From: a virus
Direction: 5' to 3' (one strand)
Length of the DNA stretch: 43,674 bases
Virus record (IMG/VR): IMGVR_UViG_3300045738_000450
Coordinates: 1-43,674 of that record
Part shown: positions 18,283-27,593 of the stretch, one piece after another
Numbering within the stretch: the first letter of the stretch is position 1
Layout: each line of letters starts with the position of its first letter
Notes under the pieces: model-generated
What the model was told of the DNA's origin: nothing
Seen by the model: the letters and a program-made list of their open reading frames with translations, nothing else
The model's database searches: none
Translations under genes and position numbers: made by a program

Positions 18283-19290
18283 TTAGAATGAGCCAAGAAT
18301 AACTCGTCTATTGTCCAAAACTCCGAAGCCCATTTCCATGAAGCCGTAGTAACCAGCGCGCTGCTGTCTGTGAAGAGTAGGGTCTTCAAAGATTTCAAGC
18401 TGCTGCTTAATAGGCATGACGAAGCTATCATTGCTCGATTGGTCTAATCCAACAATAAGTTCAACGTCAGATCCCTGAACCGCACCAGAAAGCTGGCTAG
18501 TGAAGAAGTCTTGATACTCCTGACCTTCGCCAAGCTCATCAAGATCGTGGAGGTTAACACCAAAGATTCTGGTGATAGGCGCTCCTCGTTCATCAGCGGT
18601 GTAGATTTCGCGGCGAGTGACTTCATCAATCTGATCAAGTCCCCAGTTGCGAACGTCTTCAAGAGCCTCTGGGCTGACATACAGGTCTGTCAGTCGGCCT
18701 CTGCCAACGGAAGCGCTGTTACCGCCAGAGTTTCTGCGCATAACAGTCTGCATCAGCGAGACGAGTCTCTTGGTAAACTGACCTGCGGTAGCGTCAGCGT
18801 CGTAAACCAAGATGTTTCTATCAACGCCAGCGGCCAGCACTGTGTGCCATCCGTCGTCGTTCATCTTCTTGGTAAATCCAGCTTCCAGAACCTGCATGGC
18901 ACGCGCCACGATGTCCCAACGAGCTTCACGAGCGTATCGGAGCAAGAAGTCGATAGAGCTAGTGATACTGTAGGTCGGGATCATCACGTAGTCGCCTTCG
19001 ACGCTACGTTCTGGGACTCTACCGTGACCGGGATTCGTGTAAGCGACATGCTCGCCTTCAAGTCCCGGAGAAATCAAGTCAAGGGGGAATTCCGTATTTG
19101 CGCCCGGTTCTACATTGATGGCTTCAAAAATGTCGCCAAGAATATTGCCAACCAAAACACCCTTACGGAGTGGAAGTTCTAAGGCTTTTGCGAATTCACG
19201 TTGGGCCGCCAGAGCGAGCCCATTATCGCTGTCGCCAGATTGCTTAAGTAGCGAAATAAATTCTTCGCTTGGTCTATCTGTATAAGACAT
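18283..19290 (-). CDS. Major capsid protein (HK97 fold, 335 aa)
   Basis: Identified by position (after decoration protein and protease/scaffold, before a strong terminator) and by sequence. It has an N-terminal helix with F-A-K-A-L-E-L-P-L-R-K-G-V-L, a conserved E-G-D-Y-V-M-I-P-T-Y segment, A-R-W-D-I-V-A-R-A-M-Q-V-L-E-A-G-F, and a C-terminal DPTLHRQQRAGYYGFMEMGF typical of a large-phage capsid family. No N-terminal delta domain is fused, in keeping with a separate scaffold. A good AGGAGAAAATAAATG start is present. Forms the icosahedral shell. Confidence 0.85.
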   Translation of the reverse strand: MSYTDRPSEEFISLLKQSGDSDNGLALAAQREFAKALELPLRKGVLVGNILGDIFEAINVEPGANTEFPLDLISPGLEGEHVAYTNPGHGRVPERSVEGDYVMIPTYSITSSIDFLLRYAREARWDIVARAMQVLEAGFTKKMNDDGWHTVLAAGVDRNILVYDADATAGQFTKRLVSLMQTVMRRNSGGNSASVGRGRLTDLYVSPEALEDVRNWGLDQIDEVTRREIYTADERGAPITRIFGVNLHDLDELGEGQEYQDFFTSQLSGAVQGSDVELIVGLDQSSNDSFVMPIKQQLEIFEDPTLHRQQRAGYYGFMEMGFGVLDNRRVILGSF

Positions 19291-19317
19291 TTATTTTCTC
19301 CTAGTTTAAGGGTTTAG

Positions 19318-19809
19318 TTAGGCGGCTGGGCCGAAGTTAGGAAGGTTGATTTCTACCTTACAGTAGCCATCTTCGTCCTTATCAGTCAAAAATCGACCGA
19401 TAGCCAAGTTGCCTGTTGCCGCTGCGCTGGCCGCGCTCGCACCAATTTCTCCTTTGGTTGCACTTGCGAAAGCAACGTCACCAACATTCGGAGTACCGGT
19501 AATATTATTAGTAACAACCCAACCCTTACGGAGAATGGTTACTTTACCACCCTTCTGCACTTCATCTTTATGCTCGTTAAGATGAGTACGTGTTAGGTCT
19601 TTGTTTACAACGTCGTTCAAAAGAATACCAACGGGTACATCAGTAGCGCCACAAGTCTTGTACTTTACAAGGTTAACGCCTTGATCCATAGCTGCGCCAG
19701 ACGCAGTTGTTGAATCATGAACTACGACTCCGCCACGGGTAACCGTTTCTTCGTTGTAGAAAAAGCTGATGTCCGTTTCAAGTTCGTATCTATCTGCTTT
19801 AAGAGCCAT
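19318..19809 (-). CDS. Capsid decoration/stabilisation protein (163 aa)
   Basis: It lies between the protease/scaffold and the major capsid gene, the usual place for a gpD-like cement protein. It is beta-rich with many Gly, Val and Ala residues (RGGVVVHDSTTASGAAMDQG; KVTILRKGWVVTNNI) and a long Ala/Ser loop near the C-terminus. Length fits. AGGAGAAATAAAATG precedes it. The role is inferred mainly from synteny. Confidence 0.65.
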   Translation of the reverse strand: MALKADRYELETDISFFYNEETVTRGGVVVHDSTTASGAAMDQGVNLVKYKTCGATDVPVGILLNDVVNKDLTRTHLNEHKDEVQKGGKVTILRKGWVVTNNITGTPNVGDVAFASATKGEIGASAASAAATGNLAIGRFLTDKDEDGYCKVEINLPNFGPAA

Positions 19810-19833
19810 TTTATTTCTCCTATTTGTTTAAAA

Positions 19834-20514
19834 TTACTTGTTTAATACGTTAGAAGAAAGCCACTCCGAGATGCTAGCTCTCGTGCTTTGCAGTTCATCA
19901 ACTTCTGGCTCAACAAGTGCAGCTTCAGTTGATTCCACTTCTTCAAAAGCTTCTTCTAGTTCTTCCACCGCCTCAGCGGCTTCAGTTTCATCAGCTTCTT
20001 CTAGTTCTTCAGAAGTTTCGGAGGCCTTGGGCTTATCCTTGTCTTCTTTGTCTTCTTTCTTGTCCTTGTCCTTCTTCTTTTTATCCCACCACTGGGAGAC
20101 AATAGCGTCAAACGCTTCGTCACTAAGTGCTGAGTAAAGGACAAGAGACTCTTCTGCTTCTTCATCTTCAAAGCCAGCTTCAACAAGCGCGGCCTTTCTA
20201 CGAGAAGCAACTTCTTTCTGATGCATTTCTTCGATCTCGGACTGGCTCTTAACGAGTTCTTCCTGAGATTGGGCTAGGGCATCTTCTAGCTCGGCAATCC
20301 GGGCCTGAGTAGACTTAATAGCCTCTTCAAGCTCTGCAATCGCTTCGTCCTTAGAAGTAACATCTGCCTCAAAAGATTCAACAGTAGAAGCAAATTCGTT
20401 ATCCTTTGCTTCTTCAGTCGCCAGCTTCAGGGCTTTGTTTTCTTCTTTCGCGGTGACCAAATCTTCCTTAAGACTGGAAACCTGCTGTTCCAACAGATTT
20501 AAATTATCTGACAT
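19834..20514 (-). CDS. Scaffolding protein from internal start (226 aa, nested)
   Basis: The in-frame ATG at 20514 (codon 264 of the protease-scaffold gene) is preceded by TAGGAGATGTTCAA, that is AGGAG with 8-nt spacing, a better start than many gene starts here. The product would be only the coiled coil (LNLLEQQVSSLKEDL onward) and acidic tail, with no protease. This is the arrangement known for lambda C/Nu3. Seen: the start and its ribosome site. Inferred: that it is used. Confidence 0.6.
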   Translation of the reverse strand: MSDNLNLLEQQVSSLKEDLVTAKEENKALKLATEEAKDNEFASTVESFEADVTSKDEAIAELEEAIKSTQARIAELEDALAQSQEELVKSQSEIEEMHQKEVASRRKAALVEAGFEDEEAEESLVLYSALSDEAFDAIVSQWWDKKKKDKDKKEDKEDKDKPKASETSEELEEADETEAAEAVEELEEAFEEVESTEAALVEPEVDELQSTRASISEWLSSNVLNK

Positions 20515-21303
20515 TTGAACATCTCCTATAGAAATTGTAGTGATAATGTCATCTTCATTAACGTTAAAGGCTTTGCTCTTACTTAAGATGACGCTTCTTG
20601 GGTTCGCCGGTTTAGACACAAGGCCTTTACCAGAGAAAGAAATGTTTCTTAAAGCTCTGCCAACAGTGTATCCTTCGTACTCACCGCTTCCGCCGTAAGC
20701 CTTGAGGTGTTTGGTTAGGAACGCCGACGACTCGTCTCTCTTGAGGACTTGATTTTTGCCATCGGCGTCTACCAATGCATAATCAAACCCAGCAAAAAGA
20801 CACTCCATCGAAACATACCATTTTCCTTCTTCTATCTCAGCAATTATTTGCTGCATCCTGTCTTTATTTTCGGGGTCAGTCCAGCCATTGTAAAGAACGG
20901 CTTCGGTTATAATGTCGAAGTTTTTTGGTGGGTCTTGTGATTCAGCCTCAACTCTTTGCCCGTCTTTTCCTAAGACATAACTTCCCGTTATATGACCGAT
21001 AATGTCATTCTCATCATGCATGAAGTTGAATTGTTTGTCTTCTGGGGTGCCTCTGGCCTCCCACACTTCACTTGTGATAAAAACGTCGTCGTTCTTATTC
21101 CACCCAGTTGAAACCAAAACAGATTCGAGGTAATATAGGTCAATCTGGTCTGGATTGCTTTTCTGGGCTAAAATCTTCTCTAATGATTCAGGACATTCTT
21201 CTTTAGAGGTTGAAACCGTGGCTTGAGAACAATAGGCCAGAGAAGCTTGTTCTCTGACCATTTTGTCTACACCGTCATTGATTTCTTGTTTGTGTATTTT
21301 CAT
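19834..21303 (-). CDS. Prohead protease fused to scaffold (489 aa)
   Basis: Residues 1-250 look like a T4 gp21-type prohead serine protease: F-M-H-D-E-N-D-I-I-G-H (candidate catalytic His 96 or 104), K-W-Y-V-S-M-E-C-L-F with Ser165 as likely nucleophile, and GLVSKPANPRSV further on. Residues 265-360 are a heptad-rich coiled coil, followed by a Lys/Asp/Glu tract and a very acidic tail, as in scaffolding proteins. The protease would mature the prohead after assembly. An internal ATG with a strong ribosome site at residue 264 probably makes free scaffold. A GTGTATA motif lies just upstream. Confidence 0.8.
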   Translation of the reverse strand: MKIHKQEINDGVDKMVREQASLAYCSQATVSTSKEECPESLEKILAQKSNPDQIDLYYLESVLVSTGWNKNDDVFITSEVWEARGTPEDKQFNFMHDENDIIGHITGSYVLGKDGQRVEAESQDPPKNFDIITEAVLYNGWTDPENKDRMQQIIAEIEEGKWYVSMECLFAGFDYALVDADGKNQVLKRDESSAFLTKHLKAYGGSGEYEGYTVGRALRNISFSGKGLVSKPANPRSVILSKSKAFNVNEDDIITTISIGDVQMSDNLNLLEQQVSSLKEDLVTAKEENKALKLATEEAKDNEFASTVESFEADVTSKDEAIAELEEAIKSTQARIAELEDALAQSQEELVKSQSEIEEMHQKEVASRRKAALVEAGFEDEEAEESLVLYSALSDEAFDAIVSQWWDKKKKDKDKKEDKEDKDKPKASETSEELEEADETEAAEAVEELEEAFEEVESTEAALVEPEVDELQSTRASISEWLSSNVLNK

Positions 21304-21320
21304 ATGTCTTGCCTCTTAAA

Positions 21321-21330
21321 AAGTATACAC
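21321..21330 (-). promoter_or_regulatory. Candidate late promoter motif
   Basis: The minus strand reads ATGTGTATACTTTTT, 18 bp upstream of the protease-scaffold start and after an A/T-rich tract behind the portal-side gap. It is a weaker match to GTGTATAATAA. Confidence 0.35.
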
Positions 21331-21357
21331 ATTTTTTATTTTTTTTGCTAAATAACC

Positions 21358-23439
21358 CTATTTACATAAAAATTCAACGTATGCACTAATGGCTTTTTGC
21401 CTATAACAATCTATCGTCATTGAGGTGATATTTATGTCATTTTGGGCCAATAACTTAATAAATTCCTCCGGCGCTATGTCTCCATCGCTGAGTGTTGAGA
21501 AAATAACGTCGGCAGTAACATTTTCCATTGGTTCAACTGAAGTTAGAACATCCAGTTTGATTTTTTCTAGGTCAAATGACTCGGATTTTGTTATTTGCCT
21601 GAGGTTCTTTTTGTTGTTCATCTTCAGGAATGCTTCTGTTACCGTGTCTGATATGGTAGAAAAGCTATCCTGAGCCCAGACTATTAGATCAGCAAGTCCG
21701 GGTTTCGACCTTGGCTTTTCTGTTCTCTGCTTACGTGGCTTAGTGTCTATCGAGAATTTTGGCCTTCCGTTCTTATCCTCCTTCTTTTTCTGGTTATCCG
21801 GTGGGCCGCTGGGATTCTTGGGTTCAGGCTTTGGTATTAAAATATCGTCTGGAACCCTTGTTTCGAGGCCAACGTCCTGAGGTGTAACCTTACCAGTCTG
21901 AAGCCCAATCTTCTCCAGCTCATGTTCCTGCTGGGGGTTGTGGTATGGGCCAGCCTTGTTCGGGGTTTCATCCTTGGCTCTTTCTTTTATTTCTCGCTTT
22001 AGTCTAATTTTCTCCACGTCTGGTATTTCCTTAAATCTTTCCAAAATTGTCTCGTGGCTTATGATATCTCTATCTGCAAGCTGTAATAGCAGGTTTTTCT
22101 CCGTGGCGTCATCGGCTAGGCTCATTTGGTCAAAATGAATATACGCTGGTTTCCTGAAGCCCATAGCCTTTCTGACTACTTCTATCTCTCTTTGCCAGAA
22201 TTTAATCAGCAACTCTCTCCCGTACTGCAGTCTTTCCACTAGAGTTTTCAGTGAGATAAAGTTATTTGTGAAGCCTCCGCTTGTTCCTGCCATTCCAGTT
22301 AAAGTGGGAGGAACTCCTAGTCCTGCATATATGCTGTTTAGTACTGAACTATATTTTTCAGACCCTAGGAACTTGTAAACCTGACTATTGGATTCAGTAT
22401 AGCTTAACTCTGGCCCCCACACTAGCTCCATCGTTCCGCCGCCCACGTTACTAGCCAATATATCCCTAAGTTTGTTGATTGCTGCTTTATTTGGCAGTAT
22501 CTTGTGGTCTAGATTACCAAGAGTCCATAGCCTAATGTTGGATATAGCTCCATCTAGCGCGGAGAGATCCGCAAGCCGCATCTTTTCAAGCATCATAATA
22601 TCATCAAGAATTGCGTATATCATCGGGTTTGCCCATTGGTTCCAATCGTCCTTCTTGTAGTAAAAGACGGACACTCGATCTGGGTCTAGGGGTATTTCTT
22701 TATCCCCTCGCTCAATGCTCCGCCTAACCGCCGCCGGAAGGGTGTTTAGTACATTGGAAGGAATAGACCCTCTCTTGAAGTTGTCGGAGAGAACGCTACT
22801 ATTAAGAGTAAAGCTTTTATGACCAAGCACAAGAGATAAATCGCCATTCTTTATGTTAACATTTAGTGGGCTAAAGAAGTTGTATCTCCAAGGAATGACG
22901 TTTTTCTCTATATTGGGAACCTTTACCTTGATGTCATTTGCCATTGACTTCATGAATTTGTTTAATTCTGGAGTAATGTTGGCATAGCTGCGGTACAAAA
23001 CAACATTTCCACACCTATAGAGAGTGTTTAGAAATCTTTCAGACCTCTCTTTACCCTCCACCTTCCTGAACCATTGCTGAAAAAACTTCTCAGCGCTCTT
23101 GTTGGGGTGAACAAGATTGATGCCCTGACTACCAAAGTCTCCCATTAAGTCTACCACATTCCGTATAATGCCCACTTTGTCATATGCATCCATGCACATC
23201 TTAATGGCGCGCTTCTGACGTTGTGGAATCGCTTCGTCTGAACGAAAAGCGTAATAATCTCTGGAGCTAAATCCGGGGCGTACAGATATATTTGGTTCTA
23301 TGTCTGTAAAGTTTCTATAGGCACTGCCTTGGCTTCTTGAATACCCGCCATAGTGGTCAACGTTTTCGCTATGAGAAGCAAACGCTTTGGTTTTTTCTTC
23401 TTCGTTTCCCCAAGTTATCATACGATCATTATCGCTCAT
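21358..23439 (-). CDS. Portal protein (693 aa)
   Basis: Follows the large terminase and precedes the prohead protease, the standard place. Typical portal features: a helical N-terminal region (MCMDAYDKVGIIRNVVDLMG), a wing/stem region with PLDPDRVSVFYYKKDDWNQW, and the central SIYAGLGVPPTLTGMAG segment where portals contact DNA or subunits. After residue 480 it has a Lys/Pro-rich linker and an extra C-terminal alpha/beta extension, which makes it longer than the usual 450-550 aa. It forms the dodecameric DNA channel at one capsid vertex. A late-promoter motif lies 46 bp upstream. Confidence 0.85.
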   Translation of the reverse strand: MSDNDRMITWGNEEEKTKAFASHSENVDHYGGYSRSQGSAYRNFTDIEPNISVRPGFSSRDYYAFRSDEAIPQRQKRAIKMCMDAYDKVGIIRNVVDLMGDFGSQGINLVHPNKSAEKFFQQWFRKVEGKERSERFLNTLYRCGNVVLYRSYANITPELNKFMKSMANDIKVKVPNIEKNVIPWRYNFFSPLNVNIKNGDLSLVLGHKSFTLNSSVLSDNFKRGSIPSNVLNTLPAAVRRSIERGDKEIPLDPDRVSVFYYKKDDWNQWANPMIYAILDDIMMLEKMRLADLSALDGAISNIRLWTLGNLDHKILPNKAAINKLRDILASNVGGGTMELVWGPELSYTESNSQVYKFLGSEKYSSVLNSIYAGLGVPPTLTGMAGTSGGFTNNFISLKTLVERLQYGRELLIKFWQREIEVVRKAMGFRKPAYIHFDQMSLADDATEKNLLLQLADRDIISHETILERFKEIPDVEKIRLKREIKERAKDETPNKAGPYHNPQQEHELEKIGLQTGKVTPQDVGLETRVPDDILIPKPEPKNPSGPPDNQKKKEDKNGRPKFSIDTKPRKQRTEKPRSKPGLADLIVWAQDSFSTISDTVTEAFLKMNNKKNLRQITKSESFDLEKIKLDVLTSVEPMENVTADVIFSTLSDGDIAPEEFIKLLAQNDINITSMTIDCYRQKAISAYVEFLCK

Positions 23440-23484
23440 TTTTAGGTTTCCTATGGCAATGGGAATGTAATTGGAATGGTCACT

Positions 23485-23495
23485 TTATTATACAC
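23485..23495 (-). promoter_or_regulatory. Candidate late promoter motif
   Basis: The minus strand reads GTGTATAATAAAGTG in the 59-bp gap between the large terminase and portal genes, 46 bp upstream of the portal ATG. Confidence 0.55.
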
Positions 23496-23498
23496 AAG

Positions 23499-25487
23499 TT
23501 AGTATATATCTTTCATGTGATCGGTAAACCAGTTGGGGCCGGAATAAGGATCGCCCTGTGAGGATTTCTTATAGTCGTCATCCATAGAGGCAAAGCCTCC
23601 GAAGAACTTATATTCTTGTGGCGTGGGAAGTCTCGCCAGAACGCGGGCGGCCATATTGGACATAATTAGTGCTGAGTACCTGTCTTTTCTCATTTTGCTC
23701 TTTTTGCCAGCCGCAACAATAACTTCTGGAGTGTCCCATCTATCTCTACCGCTTGGGGTTTGGGTCATTTGTATCATGGACAGTTCATCTTTTAGCTCTT
23801 CTATGTCTAGTACACAATTCTCCAATGTGTCAAAAACTCTATCTTTAAGCCCGTCCTCTATTGTAGATAGGCCTAGGGTTACAGGGTCAAAAAATGGGAA
23901 CAAGGTCACTTTGTCTTCAAAGTCTTTTCTTAGTCCATGATTTGCCTCTGCTAGCCAGTCATATTTTGCGAACTGACACATTTCTAATATGTGAAGTCCA
24001 CGCTCGTCGTCTGTGTCTTTCTCTTTGTCCTCGTCAATAACGGGCCAGATCGCAACCTCGTTCTGTTTTATCTTGTCTTTGTCGTGTAGAGACTCCATGA
24101 CAGCAATGCCGCCACCCTGAGCGTCCATCGCTATGTGGATACAGGGGAACAGCCTCATTAAGTCTCTTATCTTTCTGGCGCAATAGGAGTAATAATCCGT
24201 TTCGGACGCATACCCTCTCTTAACCTTATCCTTATGCTCAAACCTGTTGGTAGTCCAGCAGTGTACAATTCTCCTGTGGTCTGGATTAACTTCAAGAACC
24301 ACAATACTAAAGTTGTCCACTTCGGAAGCGGGGTCAACACCAAATATATAGTGTTTGTTCGGATTTCCCATAAGCATGGACTCAAAGTGTATTTCTTTTC
24401 CTTCGCTGTCCTTTAATGTATTATCGTTAGTTATGACGCAGGACTCAATTAGCGACCTCTTGAAAAACCCTTGGCTATCCCTTGTAAAACAAGCGCCATA
24501 TTCCATTTGGTAGATACCGGCGTGAACGGTTGCTTTAGACCGGGCAACCTGAGCGGCGTCCATAAAGCCCTCTGGGAGTAGCTCATAGGGGATTCTTATG
24601 ATAGAGTATTGACGCCAATCAAAATCTTTAGGCACTGCATCGCCCCCAAACACCTCTCTTAATCTTTCGGGTTTTCCTCTACTTTTAATTATCTGCTTCC
24701 ACTTCTTCCAATATGTAGCAAAATGATTAAAATCATAGTAAGCAGTCCCGGAAAGTATGATTTGGTTATCTTTTATGGACATCTCGTTTTCTTCTTTTTC
24801 TTCTATCTCTACTCCAAGCTCTTCTGCTTTTTTCTTGGAGGCCATTTTTCTTACGTTATCTATCGGGTCTGCGCTAACAGCAGCAAAACCGGCTACAACA
24901 TTCTCAAAGATATCACGAGGTATAGATGCAAACTCATCGCTTATGATGTCATTGGCTCGTTGTCCACGTATTTTTTGTCCATCTCCTAGCGGTAAGCATG
25001 TTATGGTACTATCATTAATCCGCATAACACACCTGTCAACATCTCGCCTTGGCCCACTTTCGCTACTGCATATATCCCTGAATATTGGAGCGTTATACCA
25101 TATGGTTTCCATGTACTCAAAAAGAACCTTTGACTGCCTAAAAGCAGCGCCAACTACGACAACCTTTCTTTTTGGCAAAAGCAAGGCTCTCACAAGAGCA
25201 TAAAGAGAGAGCATGAATGACTTCCCAAAACCACGGCTTGCGATAAGCATTGGGAACTTTCTGTTCCACATCTCATAAAGCATCATAGCTTGAGAAGGGA
25301 GAATCTGCACGTTTAGTATGTGTTTGCATAAAAACGAAAAGTACTCTGGCTTTGACATTAGATACGAAAGCCTTAGGTGGTAATCGTCTTCTGTCGTTTT
25401 AAGAAATGACATTGGATTGAAGAGGTTGTCTTCGGAGACATCGAGGTCTAGCCAAGCCTCGTCTATGTTTTTTAGATCCAGAGACAT
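23499..25487 (-). CDS. Terminase large subunit (662 aa)
   Basis: ATP-driven DNA packaging motor with nuclease. The Walker A motif is A-S-R-G-F-G-K-S (83-90), and Walker B is I-I-S-D-E (181-185) followed by F-A-S. The RNase H-like nuclease domain supplies acidic residues in Y-I-F-G-V-D-P-A-S-E (about 375), H-I-A-M-D-A-Q-G-G-G (about 435) and K-M-R-K-D-R-Y-S-A-L (about 610). A charged insertion (KKKAEELGVEIEEKEENEM) lies between the domains. Its start overlaps the stop of the ERCC4 nuclease by one base. Length fits the family. Confidence 0.93.
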   Translation of the reverse strand: MSLDLKNIDEAWLDLDVSEDNLFNPMSFLKTTEDDYHLRLSYLMSKPEYFSFLCKHILNVQILPSQAMMLYEMWNRKFPMLIASRGFGKSFMLSLYALVRALLLPKRKVVVVGAAFRQSKVLFEYMETIWYNAPIFRDICSSESGPRRDVDRCVMRINDSTITCLPLGDGQKIRGQRANDIISDEFASIPRDIFENVVAGFAAVSADPIDNVRKMASKKKAEELGVEIEEKEENEMSIKDNQIILSGTAYYDFNHFATYWKKWKQIIKSRGKPERLREVFGGDAVPKDFDWRQYSIIRIPYELLPEGFMDAAQVARSKATVHAGIYQMEYGACFTRDSQGFFKRSLIESCVITNDNTLKDSEGKEIHFESMLMGNPNKHYIFGVDPASEVDNFSIVVLEVNPDHRRIVHCWTTNRFEHKDKVKRGYASETDYYSYCARKIRDLMRLFPCIHIAMDAQGGGIAVMESLHDKDKIKQNEVAIWPVIDEDKEKDTDDERGLHILEMCQFAKYDWLAEANHGLRKDFEDKVTLFPFFDPVTLGLSTIEDGLKDRVFDTLENCVLDIEELKDELSMIQMTQTPSGRDRWDTPEVIVAAGKKSKMRKDRYSALIMSNMAARVLARLPTPQEYKFFGGFASMDDDYKKSSQGDPYSGPNWFTDHMKDIY

Positions 25488-25990
25488 TACTTTTTTCTTC
25501 CTATGGTGTACATTTCGTTCACCCTTTTGAAGATGCTGCTAACGGTAAGAAATGCATTATATTTATCACCACAGAATATTATGTGGATATTATCGTGCAA
25601 TTGAAACTCCATTAGGCACTTAAGCATATACTTTCCGCTTATCTTAAGCTTGGATTTCTGTTTTTCGGGTATTCTGGTGTTCTCTGGAAAGTTTACTAAA
25701 TCATCAAGGGAGAATTCTAATATAATGAACTTGTGCGGGAACTCCTTCATCCTGCTAATCTCGTTCATAAAGGGGTGCTTCTTCTGGCCTAAGTTGATAG
25801 CCAGTTCCTCTACGCAGCCCTTCCGTTCTATGCAGATGATTTCCTCCATGCCTTCAATACTATAATCACCGGTGTCGAGTTTTCTCTCTACCATGCCCGA
25901 GCAGGTGCTGTACTTGCTGAAATAATAACCTTCCTGCTCTCTGGTATCTTTTATTACTGTGAAATCAGGAGCCTGTTCATAGCTAGCCAT
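25487..25990 (-). CDS. ERCC4/XPF-type nuclease (167 aa)
   Basis: Shows the full signature of the ERCC4 nuclease fold: D-T-R-E near the N-terminus (D15), G-D-Y (41-43) and I-E-R-K (54-57), then a long helix. It has no helicase or helix-hairpin-helix domain, so it is a stand-alone structure-selective nuclease, as known in phages. It may trim branched DNA before packaging, since it is coupled to the terminase (TAATG) and overlaps the HNH gene by 8 bases. The role is inferred. Confidence 0.8.
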   Translation of the reverse strand: MASYEQAPDFTVIKDTREQEGYYFSKYSTCSGMVERKLDTGDYSIEGMEEIICIERKGCVEELAINLGQKKHPFMNEISRMKEFPHKFIILEFSLDDLVNFPENTRIPEKQKSKLKISGKYMLKCLMEFQLHDNIHIIFCGDKYNAFLTVSSIFKRVNEMYTIGRKK

Positions 25991-26264
25991 TTTTGTTTCG
26001 ATTTACCACTTGTTGAAATAATGTTTCGTAGTGTGATTCGAGTCCACTTACCTTTTCGTGACACTCTCTACACAATGTTATACCATTATCAACGTCGTAT
26101 CTCAATATTGATGCCGCAGACCACTTTTTTATATGGTGTGCCTGTATTCTGTATTTGCAACCGCACACGCCTTTAGCTTGGGGCATCTGGCACTTAAAGT
26201 TATCTCGTTTGTAGATTTCCTTACGCCACTTCTTGTACACCGGGTCGTCGTAGTTTCTTCTCAT
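25983..26264 (-). CDS. HNH endonuclease (93 aa)
   Basis: Compact HNH domain: C25 and C34/C36, the catalytic A-H-H-I-K-K-W (H43/H44), N60 in D-N-G-I-T-L-C, and C-R-E-C-H (66-70). Four Cys likely bind zinc. An HNH nuclease beside the terminase is a common arrangement and is known in some phages to be needed for cos/pac cleavage. It is coupled to the upstream 82-aa gene (ATGA) and overlaps the ERCC4 gene. Confidence 0.85.
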   Translation of the reverse strand: MRRNYDDPVYKKWRKEIYKRDNFKCQMPQAKGVCGCKYRIQAHHIKKWSAASILRYDVDNGITLCRECHEKVSGLESHYETLFQQVVNRNKNG

Positions 26265-26509
26265 TCCGCCGTGGCTTTAATTACTCTTATGTCGGATTTG
26301 ATCTCCTTGCAAAATAGCCTTGCCTCCTCTGTGTCGTCTTGTTTTAATATCATGCGAAGAAGATTGTGAACCGCCTTGAAGCATGCTTCGTCTGGATCTT
26401 TAGCTTCTACGAAAACTATTGGTCGCTCGCTATTATATTCGTATATTTTGTATTTGGAAAGACTGGCTATTACTAGCGTTAAGTCCATATTAACTTTGTA
26501 TAGTTTCAT
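26261..26509 (-). CDS. Hypothetical protein (82 aa)
   Basis: Not recognised. Pattern: N-terminal strand (M-K-L-Y-K-V), then a possible ferredoxin-like strand/helix order with F-V-E-A-K-D-P-D-E-A-C-F-K-A and a charged C-terminus. The start at 26509 overlaps the dehydratase stop by 20 bases; an ATG at 26488 just after that stop is an alternative. Its stop overlaps the HNH start, so it is co-translated with the nuclease. Confidence 0.6.
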   Translation of the reverse strand: MKLYKVNMDLTLVIASLSKYKIYEYNSERPIVFVEAKDPDEACFKAVHNLLRMILKQDDTEEARLFCKEIKSDIRVIKATAE

Positions 26510-27593
26510 TTGTATCGTTCTTCATCATAATGTTTACTAGGCCTTGTAAGTCCGTTTTTGGCTCCCACCCAAGCTTTTCTTTCGCTTTGGAAAACCTTCC
26601 TTTTAGGTAGTTTACTTCTGCCGGTCGGCAGAATTTAGGATCAATCACCACAAAGGGTTCCCAGTCATAAATTCCAACATAATTAAATGCGGCGACCAGA
26701 AATTCTTTAACCGTGCTTGTTTCTCCGGTGCATATAACATAGTCATCCGGTTTCTCCTGCTGCAACATGAGCCACATAGCTTCTACATAATCTCCCGCAT
26801 ATCCCCAATCTCTAAATGCGTCCAAGTTTCCCAGCCGCAGCTTTGGGAATGAGGGTGTTACCTTGCCGTCCGTGTTCATGGCCTTGGGGTGAATGTGAAT
26901 ATTGTCTTCGGAAAACGAAATGGCCGTGAAGTCCTCTGGCATCCGAAACCGAAGCGCGTTGTCCTTCTTCCACTTAATAAAGTCGCCAATCCACTTGGTG
27001 ATTTTCCTAGTTACAAAGGTTTCTCCGCGTCTGGGGCCTTCGTGGTTGAACAGGATTCCGGCGCTGGAGTGAACTCCGTATGCTTCGCGGAACAGTCTTA
27101 CCATATAGTGCGCAGCACATTTCGCTATTGCGTATGGGGACTGAGGGAGGAATTTGGTTTCTTCGTCTTGATACCTTCCGTCCTTATCGACATCGTATGA
27201 GTTTCCAAACATCTCACTTGAAGAAGCTTGATAAAATTTACACCCAAGATTAAGATCCACGATTCCTTGTAAAATATTCAAACATCCCTTCCCCGTAATG
27301 TCCCAAGTTAGGCCGGGTTGCTTGAAGGAGACGCCTACATGCGACTGCGCAGCTAGGTTATAGATTTCATCTACATTGTCGTTATCCCGTAAGATTCTAT
27401 ATACGCTACCAACATCTGTAATGTCTCCCGAAACCATGTCGAGCCTTGGGTTATCTAATAGATGTCTAATTCTCCCGTTTGTGTCAACACTGCTCCGCCT
27501 CGCTACTCCAACTACTTCATAATCTTTTCCTAGAAGGAACTCCGCGAGATGGCTTCCATCCTGTCCGGTGATACCGAATATTATTGCCTTCAT
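26490..27593 (-). CDS. gmd: GDP-mannose 4,6-dehydratase
   Basis: Converts GDP-mannose to GDP-4-keto-6-deoxymannose, the precursor of GDP-fucose, rhamnose or perosamine. Seen: NADP-binding G-I-T-G-Q-D-G at residues 7-13, V-A-R-R-S-S, the S-S-S-E-M-F-G segment with the catalytic Ser/Glu, and S-P-Y-A-I-A-K with catalytic Tyr and Lys, then F-N-H-E-G-P-R-R-G. The start at 27593 is preferred over one at 27608: it has GAGGAGGGAAG just upstream and an ATGA overlap with the HNH stop. Length (367 aa) matches the family. No partner reductase is in the window, so the host or another phage gene must finish the pathway. Confidence 0.92.
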   Translation of the reverse strand: MKAIIFGITGQDGSHLAEFLLGKDYEVVGVARRSSVDTNGRIRHLLDNPRLDMVSGDITDVGSVYRILRDNDNVDEIYNLAAQSHVGVSFKQPGLTWDITGKGCLNILQGIVDLNLGCKFYQASSSEMFGNSYDVDKDGRYQDEETKFLPQSPYAIAKCAAHYMVRLFREAYGVHSSAGILFNHEGPRRGETFVTRKITKWIGDFIKWKKDNALRFRMPEDFTAISFSEDNIHIHPKAMNTDGKVTPSFPKLRLGNLDAFRDWGYAGDYVEAMWLMLQQEKPDDYVICTGETSTVKEFLVAAFNYVGIYDWEPFVVIDPKFCRPAEVNYLKGRFSKAKEKLGWEPKTDLQGLVNIMMKNDTNETIQS

